The position numbers and the translations under genes were made by a program. From NCBI GenBank assembly GCA_964450565.1, contig CAYVCP010000011.1, forward strand, positions 1 through 12,957: DNA of 12,957 nucleotides, given 5' to 3'. Origin of the DNA: CAYVCP01 sp964450565. Its GTDB lineage: Bacteria > Patescibacteriota > Minisyncoccia > Minisyncoccales > CG1-02-41-26. The stretch's first letter is position 1. The number at the start of each line of letters is the position of its first letter. The notes beneath the pieces were generated by a model. It was given only the letters and a program-made list of their open reading frames with translations, was not told the origin of the DNA and did not search any database. Positions 1-5,574 of this stretch are shown piece after piece.

Positions 1-1358
1 AATAGTTCTCCCCTGTTTTCTCCTGCTTCTTCTAGGAGAGTTCTTGTGATTTCTTCTTCTTTCCACTCTTTTGTATTTTTTAATATTTTATAACTCTTAG
101 AAAGAGAAGATTTGATTTCTTTGTCTTTCATTTCTTTCCATCTTAAGAGTTCTTTTTCATATTTTATGTTTATAAAAAGAAAATCAGCTAACTCCCCTAT
201 TTCAGATAGCTTTTTTATTCTTTCTTGGTGCATTTTTACAGCTTTTACTAGGAAATTGAAAGAAATAGTTTCTCCTGTTTCTTTTGCCTTATACTCCTTG
301 TTCTCTATGATAGGTATGATTAATCCTTTTTTGATTAAAAACGGCACACAGAGCCTTGTAAGCTCTTCTATGGGCTCTTTTTTAATATAATGGGAGTTAA
401 TCCAGTCTAGTTTGTTAATATTAAATATTGCTCCTGATTTCTGTATTTTATCACAAGAAAACTCTTCAATTAAATCTTTCATAGAAAAGATTTCTTGATT
501 GTTTTTAGGATTCCATCCTAAAAGAGCTAAAAAGTTTATTAAAGCTTTTGGCAAGTATCCTTCTTCTTTATATTCTTTAATAGAAACAGAGCCTTCCCTT
601 TTAGACATCTTTCTTTTGTCTTTTCCTAAGATTAAAGGAAGGTGCAAGAATTGAGGTATCTCTTTTCCTAATGCTTCGTATAAAAGAATTTGTCTCGGAG
701 TGTTTGAAATATGATCTTCCCCTCTTATAACATGAGATATTTCCATTAAACTGTCATCAATAACACAAGCTAAGTTATAAAGGGGTTCTGTTTCATTTTT
801 AGCTATTACAAAGTCTCCAAAAACCTCAGTGTCATATTCTATAGATCCTCTTAAAAGATCTTTAAATTTTACTTTTTTAATAATAGTTTTTAATCTAATA
901 ACATAAGGTTTTCCCATTTTTAAATTCTTCTCTATTTCTTCTTTTTTTAAGCTTCTGCATTTCCCAGAATATATTTGATTCTTTCCTATTGAAGCTAAAT
1001 ATTGTTTTTGAGCTTCTATTTCTTCTTTTGTACAAAAACAGTAATAAGCTTTATTTTCTGAAATAAGTTTTTCAATATATTCTTTATAAATATCAGTTCT
1101 TTCTGATTGCCTATAAGGACCAAAAGAACCTTCTTTGTCGGGTCCTTCTTGCCAATCTAAACCAGCCCACTTTAATCCTTCAAAGATAACTTTTTCATAT
1201 TCTTTTTTTGATCTTTCTTTATCAGTATCTTCTATTCTTAGAATAAAAGAACCATTGTTTTTTTTAGCAAACAAAAAGTTAAATAAAGCAGTCCTCACTC
1301 CTCCTATATGCAGTGTTCCTGTTGGTGAAGGCGCAAACCTTACTCTTACATTATTCAT
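1..1358 (-). CDS. gltX: Glutamyl-tRNA synthetase, C-terminal end cut by window edge
   Basis: Class I aminoacyl-tRNA synthetase that charges tRNA with glutamate in the cytoplasm. My reading from the ATG at 1356-1358 is open for 452 codons to the window edge, so only the last part of the anticodon-binding domain is missing (family usually 460-500 residues). Visible landmarks are APSPTG followed by the HIGH-equivalent HIGG at residues 17-20, LRIEDTD near 40-46, a zinc-site pattern C107, C109, Y130, C134, IRGEDHISNTPRQ near 211-223, and KMSKR at 250-254 in the adenylate-forming loop. The HIGG form is normal for GluRS. No Shine-Dalgarno precedes the start; a -10-like TGTTATTTT ends 6 nt upstream. 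The gene lies just downstream of the double hairpin ending the preceding unit and is probably transcribed separately. In a lineage using the GatCAB pathway it may also charge tRNA-Gln; I cannot decide that here. Confidence 0.96.
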   Translation of the reverse strand, partial: MNNVRVRFAPSPTGTLHIGGVRTALFNFLFAKKNNGSFILRIEDTDKERSKKEYEKVIFEGLKWAGLDWQEGPDKEGSFGPYRQSERTDIYKEYIEKLISENKAYYCFCTKEEIEAQKQYLASIGKNQIYSGKCRSLKKEEIEKNLKMGKPYVIRLKTIIKKVKFKDLLRGSIEYDTEVFGDFVIAKNETEPLYNLACVIDDSLMEISHVIRGEDHISNTPRQILLYEALGKEIPQFLHLPLILGKDKRKMSKREGSVSIKEYKEEGYLPKALINFLALLGWNPKNNQEIFSMKDLIEEFSCDKIQKSGAIFNINKLDWINSHYIKKEPIEELTRLCVPFLIKKGLIIPIIENKEYKAKETGETISFNFLVKAVKMHQERIKKLSEIGELADFLFINIKYEKELLRWKEMKDKEIKSSLSKSYKILKNTKEWKEEEITRTLLEEAGENRGEL

Positions 1359-1364
1359 AGCTTT

Positions 1365-1373
1365 AAAATAACA
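1365..1373 (-). promoter_or_regulatory. Candidate extended -10 promoter of gltX, possibly leaderless
   Basis: The minus strand reads TGTTATTTT, an extended -10 (TG, one base, then TATTTT, 4 of 6 matches). It ends 6 nt before the gltX ATG, so transcription would begin at or beside the start codon. There is no good -35; the region 17 bp upstream is the T-run of the preceding terminator. It is supported only by position and by the similar arrangement before three other genes in the window. Confidence 0.35.
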
Positions 1374-1394
1374 CAAAAGAAAACAATAAAAAAG

Positions 1395-1450
1395 ATCATC
1401 GGTGAAGATGATGTTGCGAGCCAAGCAGAAAGAGATTCTCTGCTTGGCTC
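1395..1450 (-). terminator. Double-hairpin terminator of the 197-codon gene
   Basis: Seven nucleotides after the TAG stop (1457-1459), the minus-strand RNA has a perfect 12-bp stem (1439-1450 with 1418-1429, 9-nt loop). Five nucleotides later comes a 6-bp stem (1407-1412 with 1395-1400, 6-nt loop), followed after one base by six U (1388-1393). The second hairpin with its U-run is a standard intrinsic terminator for the minus strand; the first greatly strengthens the 3' end. The 12-bp hairpin is also followed by TTTTGT on the plus strand (1451-1456), so it could block antisense transcription, although no plus-strand gene is seen. It insulates the upstream unit from gltX. Confidence 0.8.
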
Positions 1451-2013
1451 TTTTGTCTATTGTTCAGGAGGCCAGATTTTTGTATTCCGACCTCTCTCTT
1501 TCTCCTCAAACTTGAGACACTTGAGGAGGAATTCGAACAGGACCCTTGGGCAGAACTCTTCAGTTCTGCCCCCAACAAGGCTTATTTCCAGGCGGTTATA
1601 TCCCACCTGGACTTTTGCAACAGCGTACCACTGTTGCAAGACTTTTTCTCGCTGTCCCCTTTCCAGCCAGCGAGGGTTGAAGTATTGGGGAAAGTCCCCA
1701 TTATTTTGAATCCCCGCCCAGATTTCCCCCTTTAAGTAGTCGGGGTACTGATATAGACTATTCCAGTACCTTTTTGGGGGAGCAAATTCCATAATTTCTT
1801 TACAATAAGAGACCAGTTCGGCCTCTGTTGTAAAGAATTCGGTAAGGTGAATCATTACCCACCGAACAGGCTCGATGGGTCTTGAATTCACCACCTCTAC
1901 GGTCTTTAAAATATGAGACCGCAGAGGTTCTTCTATTGCTGTCCTAGACAAGTCTTTGACAGCAATAATAAATTCTTCTTTATCCTCCTTCCAATTATTT
2001 ATGGATAAAGAAG
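1395..2013 (-). other. Tandem array of about 15 RNA hairpins covering a coding sequence
   Basis: Stems found by hand, in transcript order, given as outer limits with stem length: 2013-1975 (11 bp); 1968-1933 (11, one G-U at its base); 1928-1893 (13, one G-U); 1880-1857 (10, two G-U, 4-nt loop); 1837-1796 (10 bp, small internal loop, then 7 bp with one G-U); 1781-1725 (6 bp of C/G runs enclosing 7 bp at 1770-1744); 1700-1686 (6, 3-nt loop); 1674-1648 (7); 1639-1615 (9); 1611-1587 (9, one G-U); 1580-1544 (4 plus 10, 4-nt loop); 1528-1502 (8); 1494-1468 (6, one G-U); then the terminator stems 1450-1418 (12) and 1412-1395 (6). About 150 base pairs fall in 619 nt, so about half of the nucleotides are paired locally. 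Gaps between most hairpins are 3-19 nt. The stem sequences all differ, so this is not a repeat array. The first 12 codons are free of such stems, leaving the initiation region open. Flanking AT-rich genes show no such pattern. Confidence 0.85.
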
Positions 2014-2050
2014 GAAATAAGTTAAAGCTTTCAAAACCTCGTGTAGTCAT
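1457..2050 (-). CDS. Unrecognised 197-residue protein with extremely structured mRNA
   Basis: I do not recognise this protein. It is a soluble-looking 197-residue chain with no signal peptide or membrane segment, rich in aromatics (seven Trp: residues 20, 64, 96, 111, 128, 141 and 193; eight Tyr) with Cys at 83, 167 and 178. A distinctive central stretch, WAGIQNNGDFPQYFNPRW, spans residues 111-128. The start is secure: an AGGAGA Shine-Dalgarno sits 6 nt upstream, and it is the only strong one in the window. Sampled lines are 45-50% GC against about 30% in neighbours, with many CCC and GGG runs, suggesting transfer or special selection. A consensus promoter precedes it and a double hairpin follows 7 nt after the stop, so it is a self-contained unit. 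Nearly the whole coding sequence folds into local hairpins, so the RNA may matter as much as, or more than, the protein. A chance open frame of this length and framing is unlikely but not excluded. Confidence 0.75.
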   Translation of the reverse strand: MTTRGFESFNLFPSLSINNWKEDKEEFIIAVKDLSRTAIEEPLRSHILKTVEVVNSRPIEPVRWVMIHLTEFFTTEAELVSYCKEIMEFAPPKRYWNSLYQYPDYLKGEIWAGIQNNGDFPQYFNPRWLERGQREKVLQQWYAVAKVQVGYNRLEISLVGGRTEEFCPRVLFEFLLKCLKFEEKERGRNTKIWPPEQ

Positions 2051-2055
2051 TTTGT

Positions 2056-2061
2056 TCTCCT
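2056..2061 (-). promoter_or_regulatory. Strong ribosome binding site of the 197-codon gene
   Basis: The minus strand reads AGGAGA, with 6 nt between the GGAG core and the ATG at 2048-2050. It fixes the start of the 197-codon frame. It stands out because none of the other starts examined in the window carries a comparable Shine-Dalgarno. Confidence 0.85.
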
Positions 2062-2105
2062 ATCAGAGATTAGGTTTAAAGAACGAGGCTTTATACTACG
2101 ACATA

Positions 2106-2134
2106 ATTATACCACATTATCAATCAATTGTCAA
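2106..2134 (-). promoter_or_regulatory. Perfect consensus sigma-70 promoter of the 197-codon gene
   Basis: On the minus strand TTGACA (2129-2134) and TATAAT (2106-2111) are separated by exactly 17 bp. TG one base before the -10 makes it extended as well. Both hexamers match the consensus fully. The -35 overlaps the murG stop codon (2131-2133). Expected transcription start is near 2099, giving a leader of about 50 nt. This should be a strong, probably constitutive promoter; no operator is evident beside it. Confidence 0.88.
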
Positions 2135-3243
2135 TCTAAAGAGAGATATTCTAACAAATAGCTTGCAATCTTTTTTGCAGCTTTTGGTTTTGAAAATGTT
2201 TTAGCATTTTGAGCCATAATTTCTAAGGTTTCCTTGTTTTGTATTAAAGATTCTATCTTTTGTAAAAAGAAGTTTGGTTTTAAGTTTTGTTCTTCTATAA
2301 CTTCTGAAGCTCCTTTTTCAAAAAAAGCATAAGCATTCTTTTTTTGATGGTCTTGGGCTGATTTTGATAAAGGTATTAGGATAGAGGGTTTTCCGAGAGA
2401 AGCTATTTCAAATAAAGCTCCACTTCCAGCTCTTGAAATAATAAAATCACAAGACTTTAAAGAAAGACTTAATTGTTCTTCATTTAAGAAAGGAAAAGGG
2501 TGATAATATTCAAAATCTTCTTTTTTAAGAATAGCCTTAGCTTCTCCTAATACTTTTTTTTGATTCAAAGAACCTGTTTGATGTATAATCTCAAACTTTT
2601 TGATTAATTGAGGTAGTATTTCTAAAATTAAATTATTAATTGTTTGAGATCCTTGAGACCCTCCTAAGATTAAAATAATAGGTCTGTCTTTTTTAAGATT
2701 TAAAAATTGTTTTGCTTTTTCAATAGAGCCTTCTAAGACCTTCATTCTTATTGGGTTTCCTGTAAAGGTTACCTTTTCTTTATTAAAGTATTCTGTTTCT
2801 GGAAAAGAAGTAAAAATTTCTAAAGCCCATTTTGAAATAAGTTTTGAAGTAAGCCCTGGAATAATATCAGACTCTTGTAATATTAAGGGGGTTCTTAAAA
2901 AGCCACAAGCAAAACTTACAGGAAAAGATCCATAGCCTCCTTTTGAGAAAACAATATCAGGAGCAAGAACAAAAACCCAAAAAATAGATTGTATAATCCC
3001 TATTGGTACTTTGAACATATCTATGAAATTTAAGAAAGAGAAATATCTCCTTATTTTCCCTGAAACAATTTTTTTTATTTTTACGTTTTCTTCTCTTAAA
3101 AGTATTTCTCCATAAGCATGTTTTGGTCCTATATAGTATAAATTAAGATTATCTCCTGGGTATAGATTTCTTAATTCTCTAATAACAGCTATGATTGGGA
3201 AAATGTGTCCCATTGTACCTCCTCCTGTAAAAATAATTTTCAT
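2131..3243 (-). CDS. murG: MurG, lipid II-forming GlcNAc transferase
   Basis: UDP-N-acetylglucosamine:lipid I transferase, a GT-B glycosyltransferase on the inner face of the cytoplasmic membrane that converts lipid I to lipid II. From the ATG at 3241-3243 the protein has 370 residues, close to the family length. The N-terminal acceptor-domain loop GGGTMGH lies at residues 7-13 (usual form GGGTGGH). The C-terminal donor domain shows GGSQGS and the UDP-GlcNAc-binding stretch SRAGSGALFEIASLGKPSILIP. A longer reading from 3276 exists, but this start is preferred because its ATG overlaps the ftsW stop as ATGA and the protein then begins MKIIFTGGG like other MurG proteins. It is the last gene of the cell-wall unit. 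No terminator follows; the next promoter overlaps its stop codon, so read-through into the 197-codon gene is possible. Confidence 0.96.
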   Translation of the reverse strand: MKIIFTGGGTMGHIFPIIAVIRELRNLYPGDNLNLYYIGPKHAYGEILLREENVKIKKIVSGKIRRYFSFLNFIDMFKVPIGIIQSIFWVFVLAPDIVFSKGGYGSFPVSFACGFLRTPLILQESDIIPGLTSKLISKWALEIFTSFPETEYFNKEKVTFTGNPIRMKVLEGSIEKAKQFLNLKKDRPIILILGGSQGSQTINNLILEILPQLIKKFEIIHQTGSLNQKKVLGEAKAILKKEDFEYYHPFPFLNEEQLSLSLKSCDFIISRAGSGALFEIASLGKPSILIPLSKSAQDHQKKNAYAFFEKGASEVIEEQNLKPNFFLQKIESLIQNKETLEIMAQNAKTFSKPKAAKKIASYLLEYLSLD

Positions 3244-4352
3244 TTTTGTCTTGATATATTTAATAAAATACCACATCCTATCATTTCGGCCATAATATGG
3301 CTTCCCCCATAGCTAAAGAATGGTAATGGTATTCCACCTAGGGGAAGTATTTGTATAATTCCTCCAATATTACAAAAAGCTTGTATAGTGATCCAAAAAG
3401 TTATTCCTAAAGCTAGAAATCCTGCAAACTCATCTTTAAATTTTAAAGCAATTTTTAATCCTTGATAGCACAAGAAGAGAAAAAGGAAAAGAAGCACAAT
3501 GCTTCCAATAAATCCCATTTCCTCTGCTATTATAGCAAATATTGAGTCGGTTGTCGCTTCGGGAAGAAATCCAAACTTTTGTTGCGACATCCCTAAAGAC
3601 ATACCATTTCCTATGCCAAAGATTTTTCCTGATCCAATAGCAATTCCTGCTTGTTTAATTTGATATCCCCTGCCTAACGGATCATAAGAGGGATTTAAGA
3701 AAGTAACCAATCTACTGAATCTATAAGATGAACAAACAATAAACATTATAATAGAAGAAGCGCCTAAAATTAACAAAGAAATAATATGCCAGAAAGGAGC
3801 AGGGCTGAAGAAATATAGTAGAATACCAACAGAACCTATAATGAACAATGTGGTCATATCTGGTTGTTTAATTAAAACAAAACCAAGAGTTGCAAGGACT
3901 ATCATAAATGGTATGAGTTGAGAAAATATATTCTTTTTTTCTATTTTCTTTCTTCCAGCCAGCCACGCTGATAAGTATAATATAAAGGTTATTTTTAAAA
4001 ATTCAGATGGTTGTATTGAAAAATAATGAAAATTCAACCACCTAGAAGCTCCTTTTGTTTTTATACCTAAAGACGGAATAAAAACCATTATTAACAGTAA
4101 AAGAGAAAAAAGGAAAAGATAAGGAGACCACTTTTTTAACTTTTCTAATGGCGTTAGAAAAGCTATTATGCCAAGTATAATTCCTAAAAAAAGCATTATA
4201 AGTTGATGCGTTAAGTAATGCCATGGGCTAGCAAAATTTTTTAAAGACAAAGGGAAAGAAGATGTTCCTAAGGTAAAAATACCCCACAATGTTAGAATAA
4301 TAATAATGATAAAAAGTGTGAAGTTAATTGTTTTTTTAGTTTTTCTTGCCAT
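3240..4352 (-). CDS. ftsW: FtsW, SEDS-family peptidoglycan polymerase
   Basis: Integral membrane protein of the SEDS family that polymerises lipid II at the division septum with a partner class B penicillin-binding protein. It has 370 residues and about ten hydrophobic segments. Family landmarks are ASRWLNF with QPSEFLK after the third or fourth segment, GRGYQIKQAGIAIGSG in the large loop, LPEATTDSIFAIIAEEMG (carrying the Asp equivalent to the essential SEDS aspartate), and near the C-terminus PLGGIPLPFFSYGGS. Position between murD and murG, as in classical dcw clusters, favours FtsW over RodA. The start lies 17 bp inside the 3' end of murD and the stop overlaps the murG ATG, so the three are probably translationally coupled. 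The partner PBP is not in the window. Confidence 0.94.
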   Translation of the reverse strand: MARKTKKTINFTLFIIIIILTLWGIFTLGTSSFPLSLKNFASPWHYLTHQLIMLFLGIILGIIAFLTPLEKLKKWSPYLFLFSLLLLIMVFIPSLGIKTKGASRWLNFHYFSIQPSEFLKITFILYLSAWLAGRKKIEKKNIFSQLIPFMIVLATLGFVLIKQPDMTTLFIIGSVGILLYFFSPAPFWHIISLLILGASSIIMFIVCSSYRFSRLVTFLNPSYDPLGRGYQIKQAGIAIGSGKIFGIGNGMSLGMSQQKFGFLPEATTDSIFAIIAEEMGFIGSIVLLFLFLFLCYQGLKIALKFKDEFAGFLALGITFWITIQAFCNIGGIIQILPLGGIPLPFFSYGGSHIMAEMIGCGILLNISRQK

Positions 4353-5541
4353 AGTATTTTACCCATTTTTTGAATAGATTACCTCTTTCTTTGTAATCAG
4401 AGAACATATTAAAGCTAGCTGATCCAGGACTTAATAAACAAACCTTACCTTTATTTTTATATGCTTGTTTTACCGCTTCTTTCATTGAATAAACTTTTGT
4501 TTTATTTTTAATTCCTTTAGTAATTTTATCACCAGTCCCCTCTCCTAAAATAATTATGTTCTTAATCTTTTTTATTTCTTTATTTAATTGATTATAATTG
4601 CTTCCTTTATCAGATCCTCCAACAATTACTGTATCTGGTTTTACGCTTAAAATAGCAGCCAAAGAAACCTCTGGAATTGTTGACATGGAATCATTATAAA
4701 AATCTATTCCTGCATGTTTCCCAATATATTCTAGTCTGTGAGGGAGTCCTTTGAAGTTTTCAATTCCCTTTTTAATAACTGACTCTTTTATTTTCAAAAG
4801 TTCTACTGTTTTTTGAGCAGCTAAAATATTAAATTGATTAAATTCTCCTCTAAGAGAAGATTTTTGAGTAACTAGTTTGCCTTTAATTGGTATAATAGTT
4901 GATTTAGAATTTACTTTTAGATTAGTAATAAGAAAATCATTTTTAGTCTGATATTTAAAGATATTTTCTTTTGCTTTTTGATACTCTTTTATATCCTTGT
5001 AATAATCTAAGTGATCAGGAAAAAGGTTTAAAAAGATTGCAATTTGAGGTGATTTCTTTAGGCTTTGTAACTGATGAGAAGACAATTCATAAACAAAAAT
5101 ATCGTTTTCATTACTTTTCAAAAGTTTTTTGAAAACAGGTGTTCCAATGTTCCCCACTAAAGAAACTCTTATATTTGCTTCTTTCAAGATATTATATATT
5201 AAAGAGCTTACAGTTCCCTTTCCTTTTGTTCCTGTCACTCCGATAATTAAACCCTTAAAGTTGTCAAAAAAGATTTGTGTTTGCGTTGTAATAACAGATT
5301 TAGTTTTTAACTTTTTTATAGGGATACCTGGAGTTTTAATAATAACATCATATTGATCTAAAATTTTTAAGTAGTCTTTACCATAAATAATTTTTGATCC
5401 CTTCTGAACTACCTTATTTCTATCTGCAATGGTAATTTTCTTTTTAGGGAAAAGAGTTTTTAAAGCAAGATAGGTGTCTTTACCTTCCTTACCATAACCT
5501 AAAATTAAGATATTTTTTTCTTTTAATTCATTAAGTTTCAT
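4336..5541 (-). CDS. murD: MurD, UDP-MurNAc-L-alanine:D-glutamate ligase
   Basis: Cytoplasmic ATP-dependent Mur ligase that adds D-glutamate to UDP-MurNAc-L-Ala. It has 401 residues, somewhat shorter than the usual 430-450. Domain order is normal: an N-terminal Rossmann-like UDP-binding domain (ILILGYGKEG, residues 11-20); a central ATPase domain with the P-loop GVTGTKGKGT at 101-110, GNIGTPV at 130-136, ELSSHQLQ at 152-159, FPDHLDYY at 174-181, and Lys191 in YQKAKENIF, the likely carbamylated lysine; then a C-terminal domain from LPHRLEYIG (267-275) with NDSMSTIPE (283-291) and LSPGSASFNMFSDYKERG near the end. The first motif of domain 3 has Met where many MurD proteins have Lys (DSKAT); this seems a common variant. 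It lies 33 bp after mraY and overlaps ftsW by 17 bp. Confidence 0.95.
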   Translation of the reverse strand: MKLNELKEKNILILGYGKEGKDTYLALKTLFPKKKITIADRNKVVQKGSKIIYGKDYLKILDQYDVIIKTPGIPIKKLKTKSVITTQTQIFFDNFKGLIIGVTGTKGKGTVSSLIYNILKEANIRVSLVGNIGTPVFKKLLKSNENDIFVYELSSHQLQSLKKSPQIAIFLNLFPDHLDYYKDIKEYQKAKENIFKYQTKNDFLITNLKVNSKSTIIPIKGKLVTQKSSLRGEFNQFNILAAQKTVELLKIKESVIKKGIENFKGLPHRLEYIGKHAGIDFYNDSMSTIPEVSLAAILSVKPDTVIVGGSDKGSNYNQLNKEIKKIKNIIILGEGTGDKITKGIKNKTKVYSMKEAVKQAYKNKGKVCLLSPGSASFNMFSDYKERGNLFKKWVKYYGKKN

Positions 5542-5543
5542 AG

Positions 5544-5562
5544 TATTATTTTCAAAATAATA
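5544..5562. repeat. Perfect AT-only inverted repeat between mraY and murD
   Basis: Nine-base arms TATTATTTT and AAAATAATA flank a single C at 5553 in the only gap (33 bp) inside the cell-wall part of the long unit. It ends 2 bp upstream of the murD ATG. It could be a weak RNA hairpin near the start codon or a DNA operator-like site. It has only A-T pairs in a very AT-rich context, so chance is a real possibility. Confidence 0.4.
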
Positions 5563-5574
5563 GATAAAAAAGTT

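Noticed and set aside
112..390. Plus-strand open frames at the left edge, such as 112-390 and 1135-1371.
   Set aside because: They are antisense shadows of the gltX frame, with low-complexity Ser/Phe-rich translations and no start signals.
1460..1735. Open reading frames on the plus strand across the 197-codon gene, and a second minus-strand frame (1396-1578).
   Set aside because: They lack a ribosome binding site and promoter of their own and run antisense to, or overlap, a frame that has both. The higher GC and paired stems make stops rarer on both strands.
1395..2013. CRISPR array, integron attC sites or a MITE as explanation for the inverted repeats.
   Set aside because: The stems have unrelated sequences and variable spacing, with no repeated unit, no terminal inverted repeats around the whole, no target duplication seen and no nearby cas, integrase or transposase gene.
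1359..2130. tRNA or other known structured RNA genes in the hairpin region.
   Set aside because: No cloverleaf with TPsiC-arm bases or a tRNA end was seen, and the array does not resemble the layouts I know of tmRNA, RNase P, 6S or large RNAs such as OLE, GOLLD or ROOL. I could not run a covariance search, so this is a visual judgement.
1395..2134. Viroid-like or Obelisk-type element, suggested by a roughly 200-residue protein in a highly structured RNA.
   Set aside because: The structure is a row of local hairpins, not a rod pairing distant halves, and it sits in chromosomal DNA with an ordinary bacterial promoter and terminator. The protein shows no similarity I can recognise to Oblin.
3244..3276. 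Longer murG start at 3276 (eleven extra residues, MWYFIKYIKTK).
   Set aside because: The ATG at 3243 forms an ATGA overlap with the ftsW stop and gives the standard MurG N-terminus.
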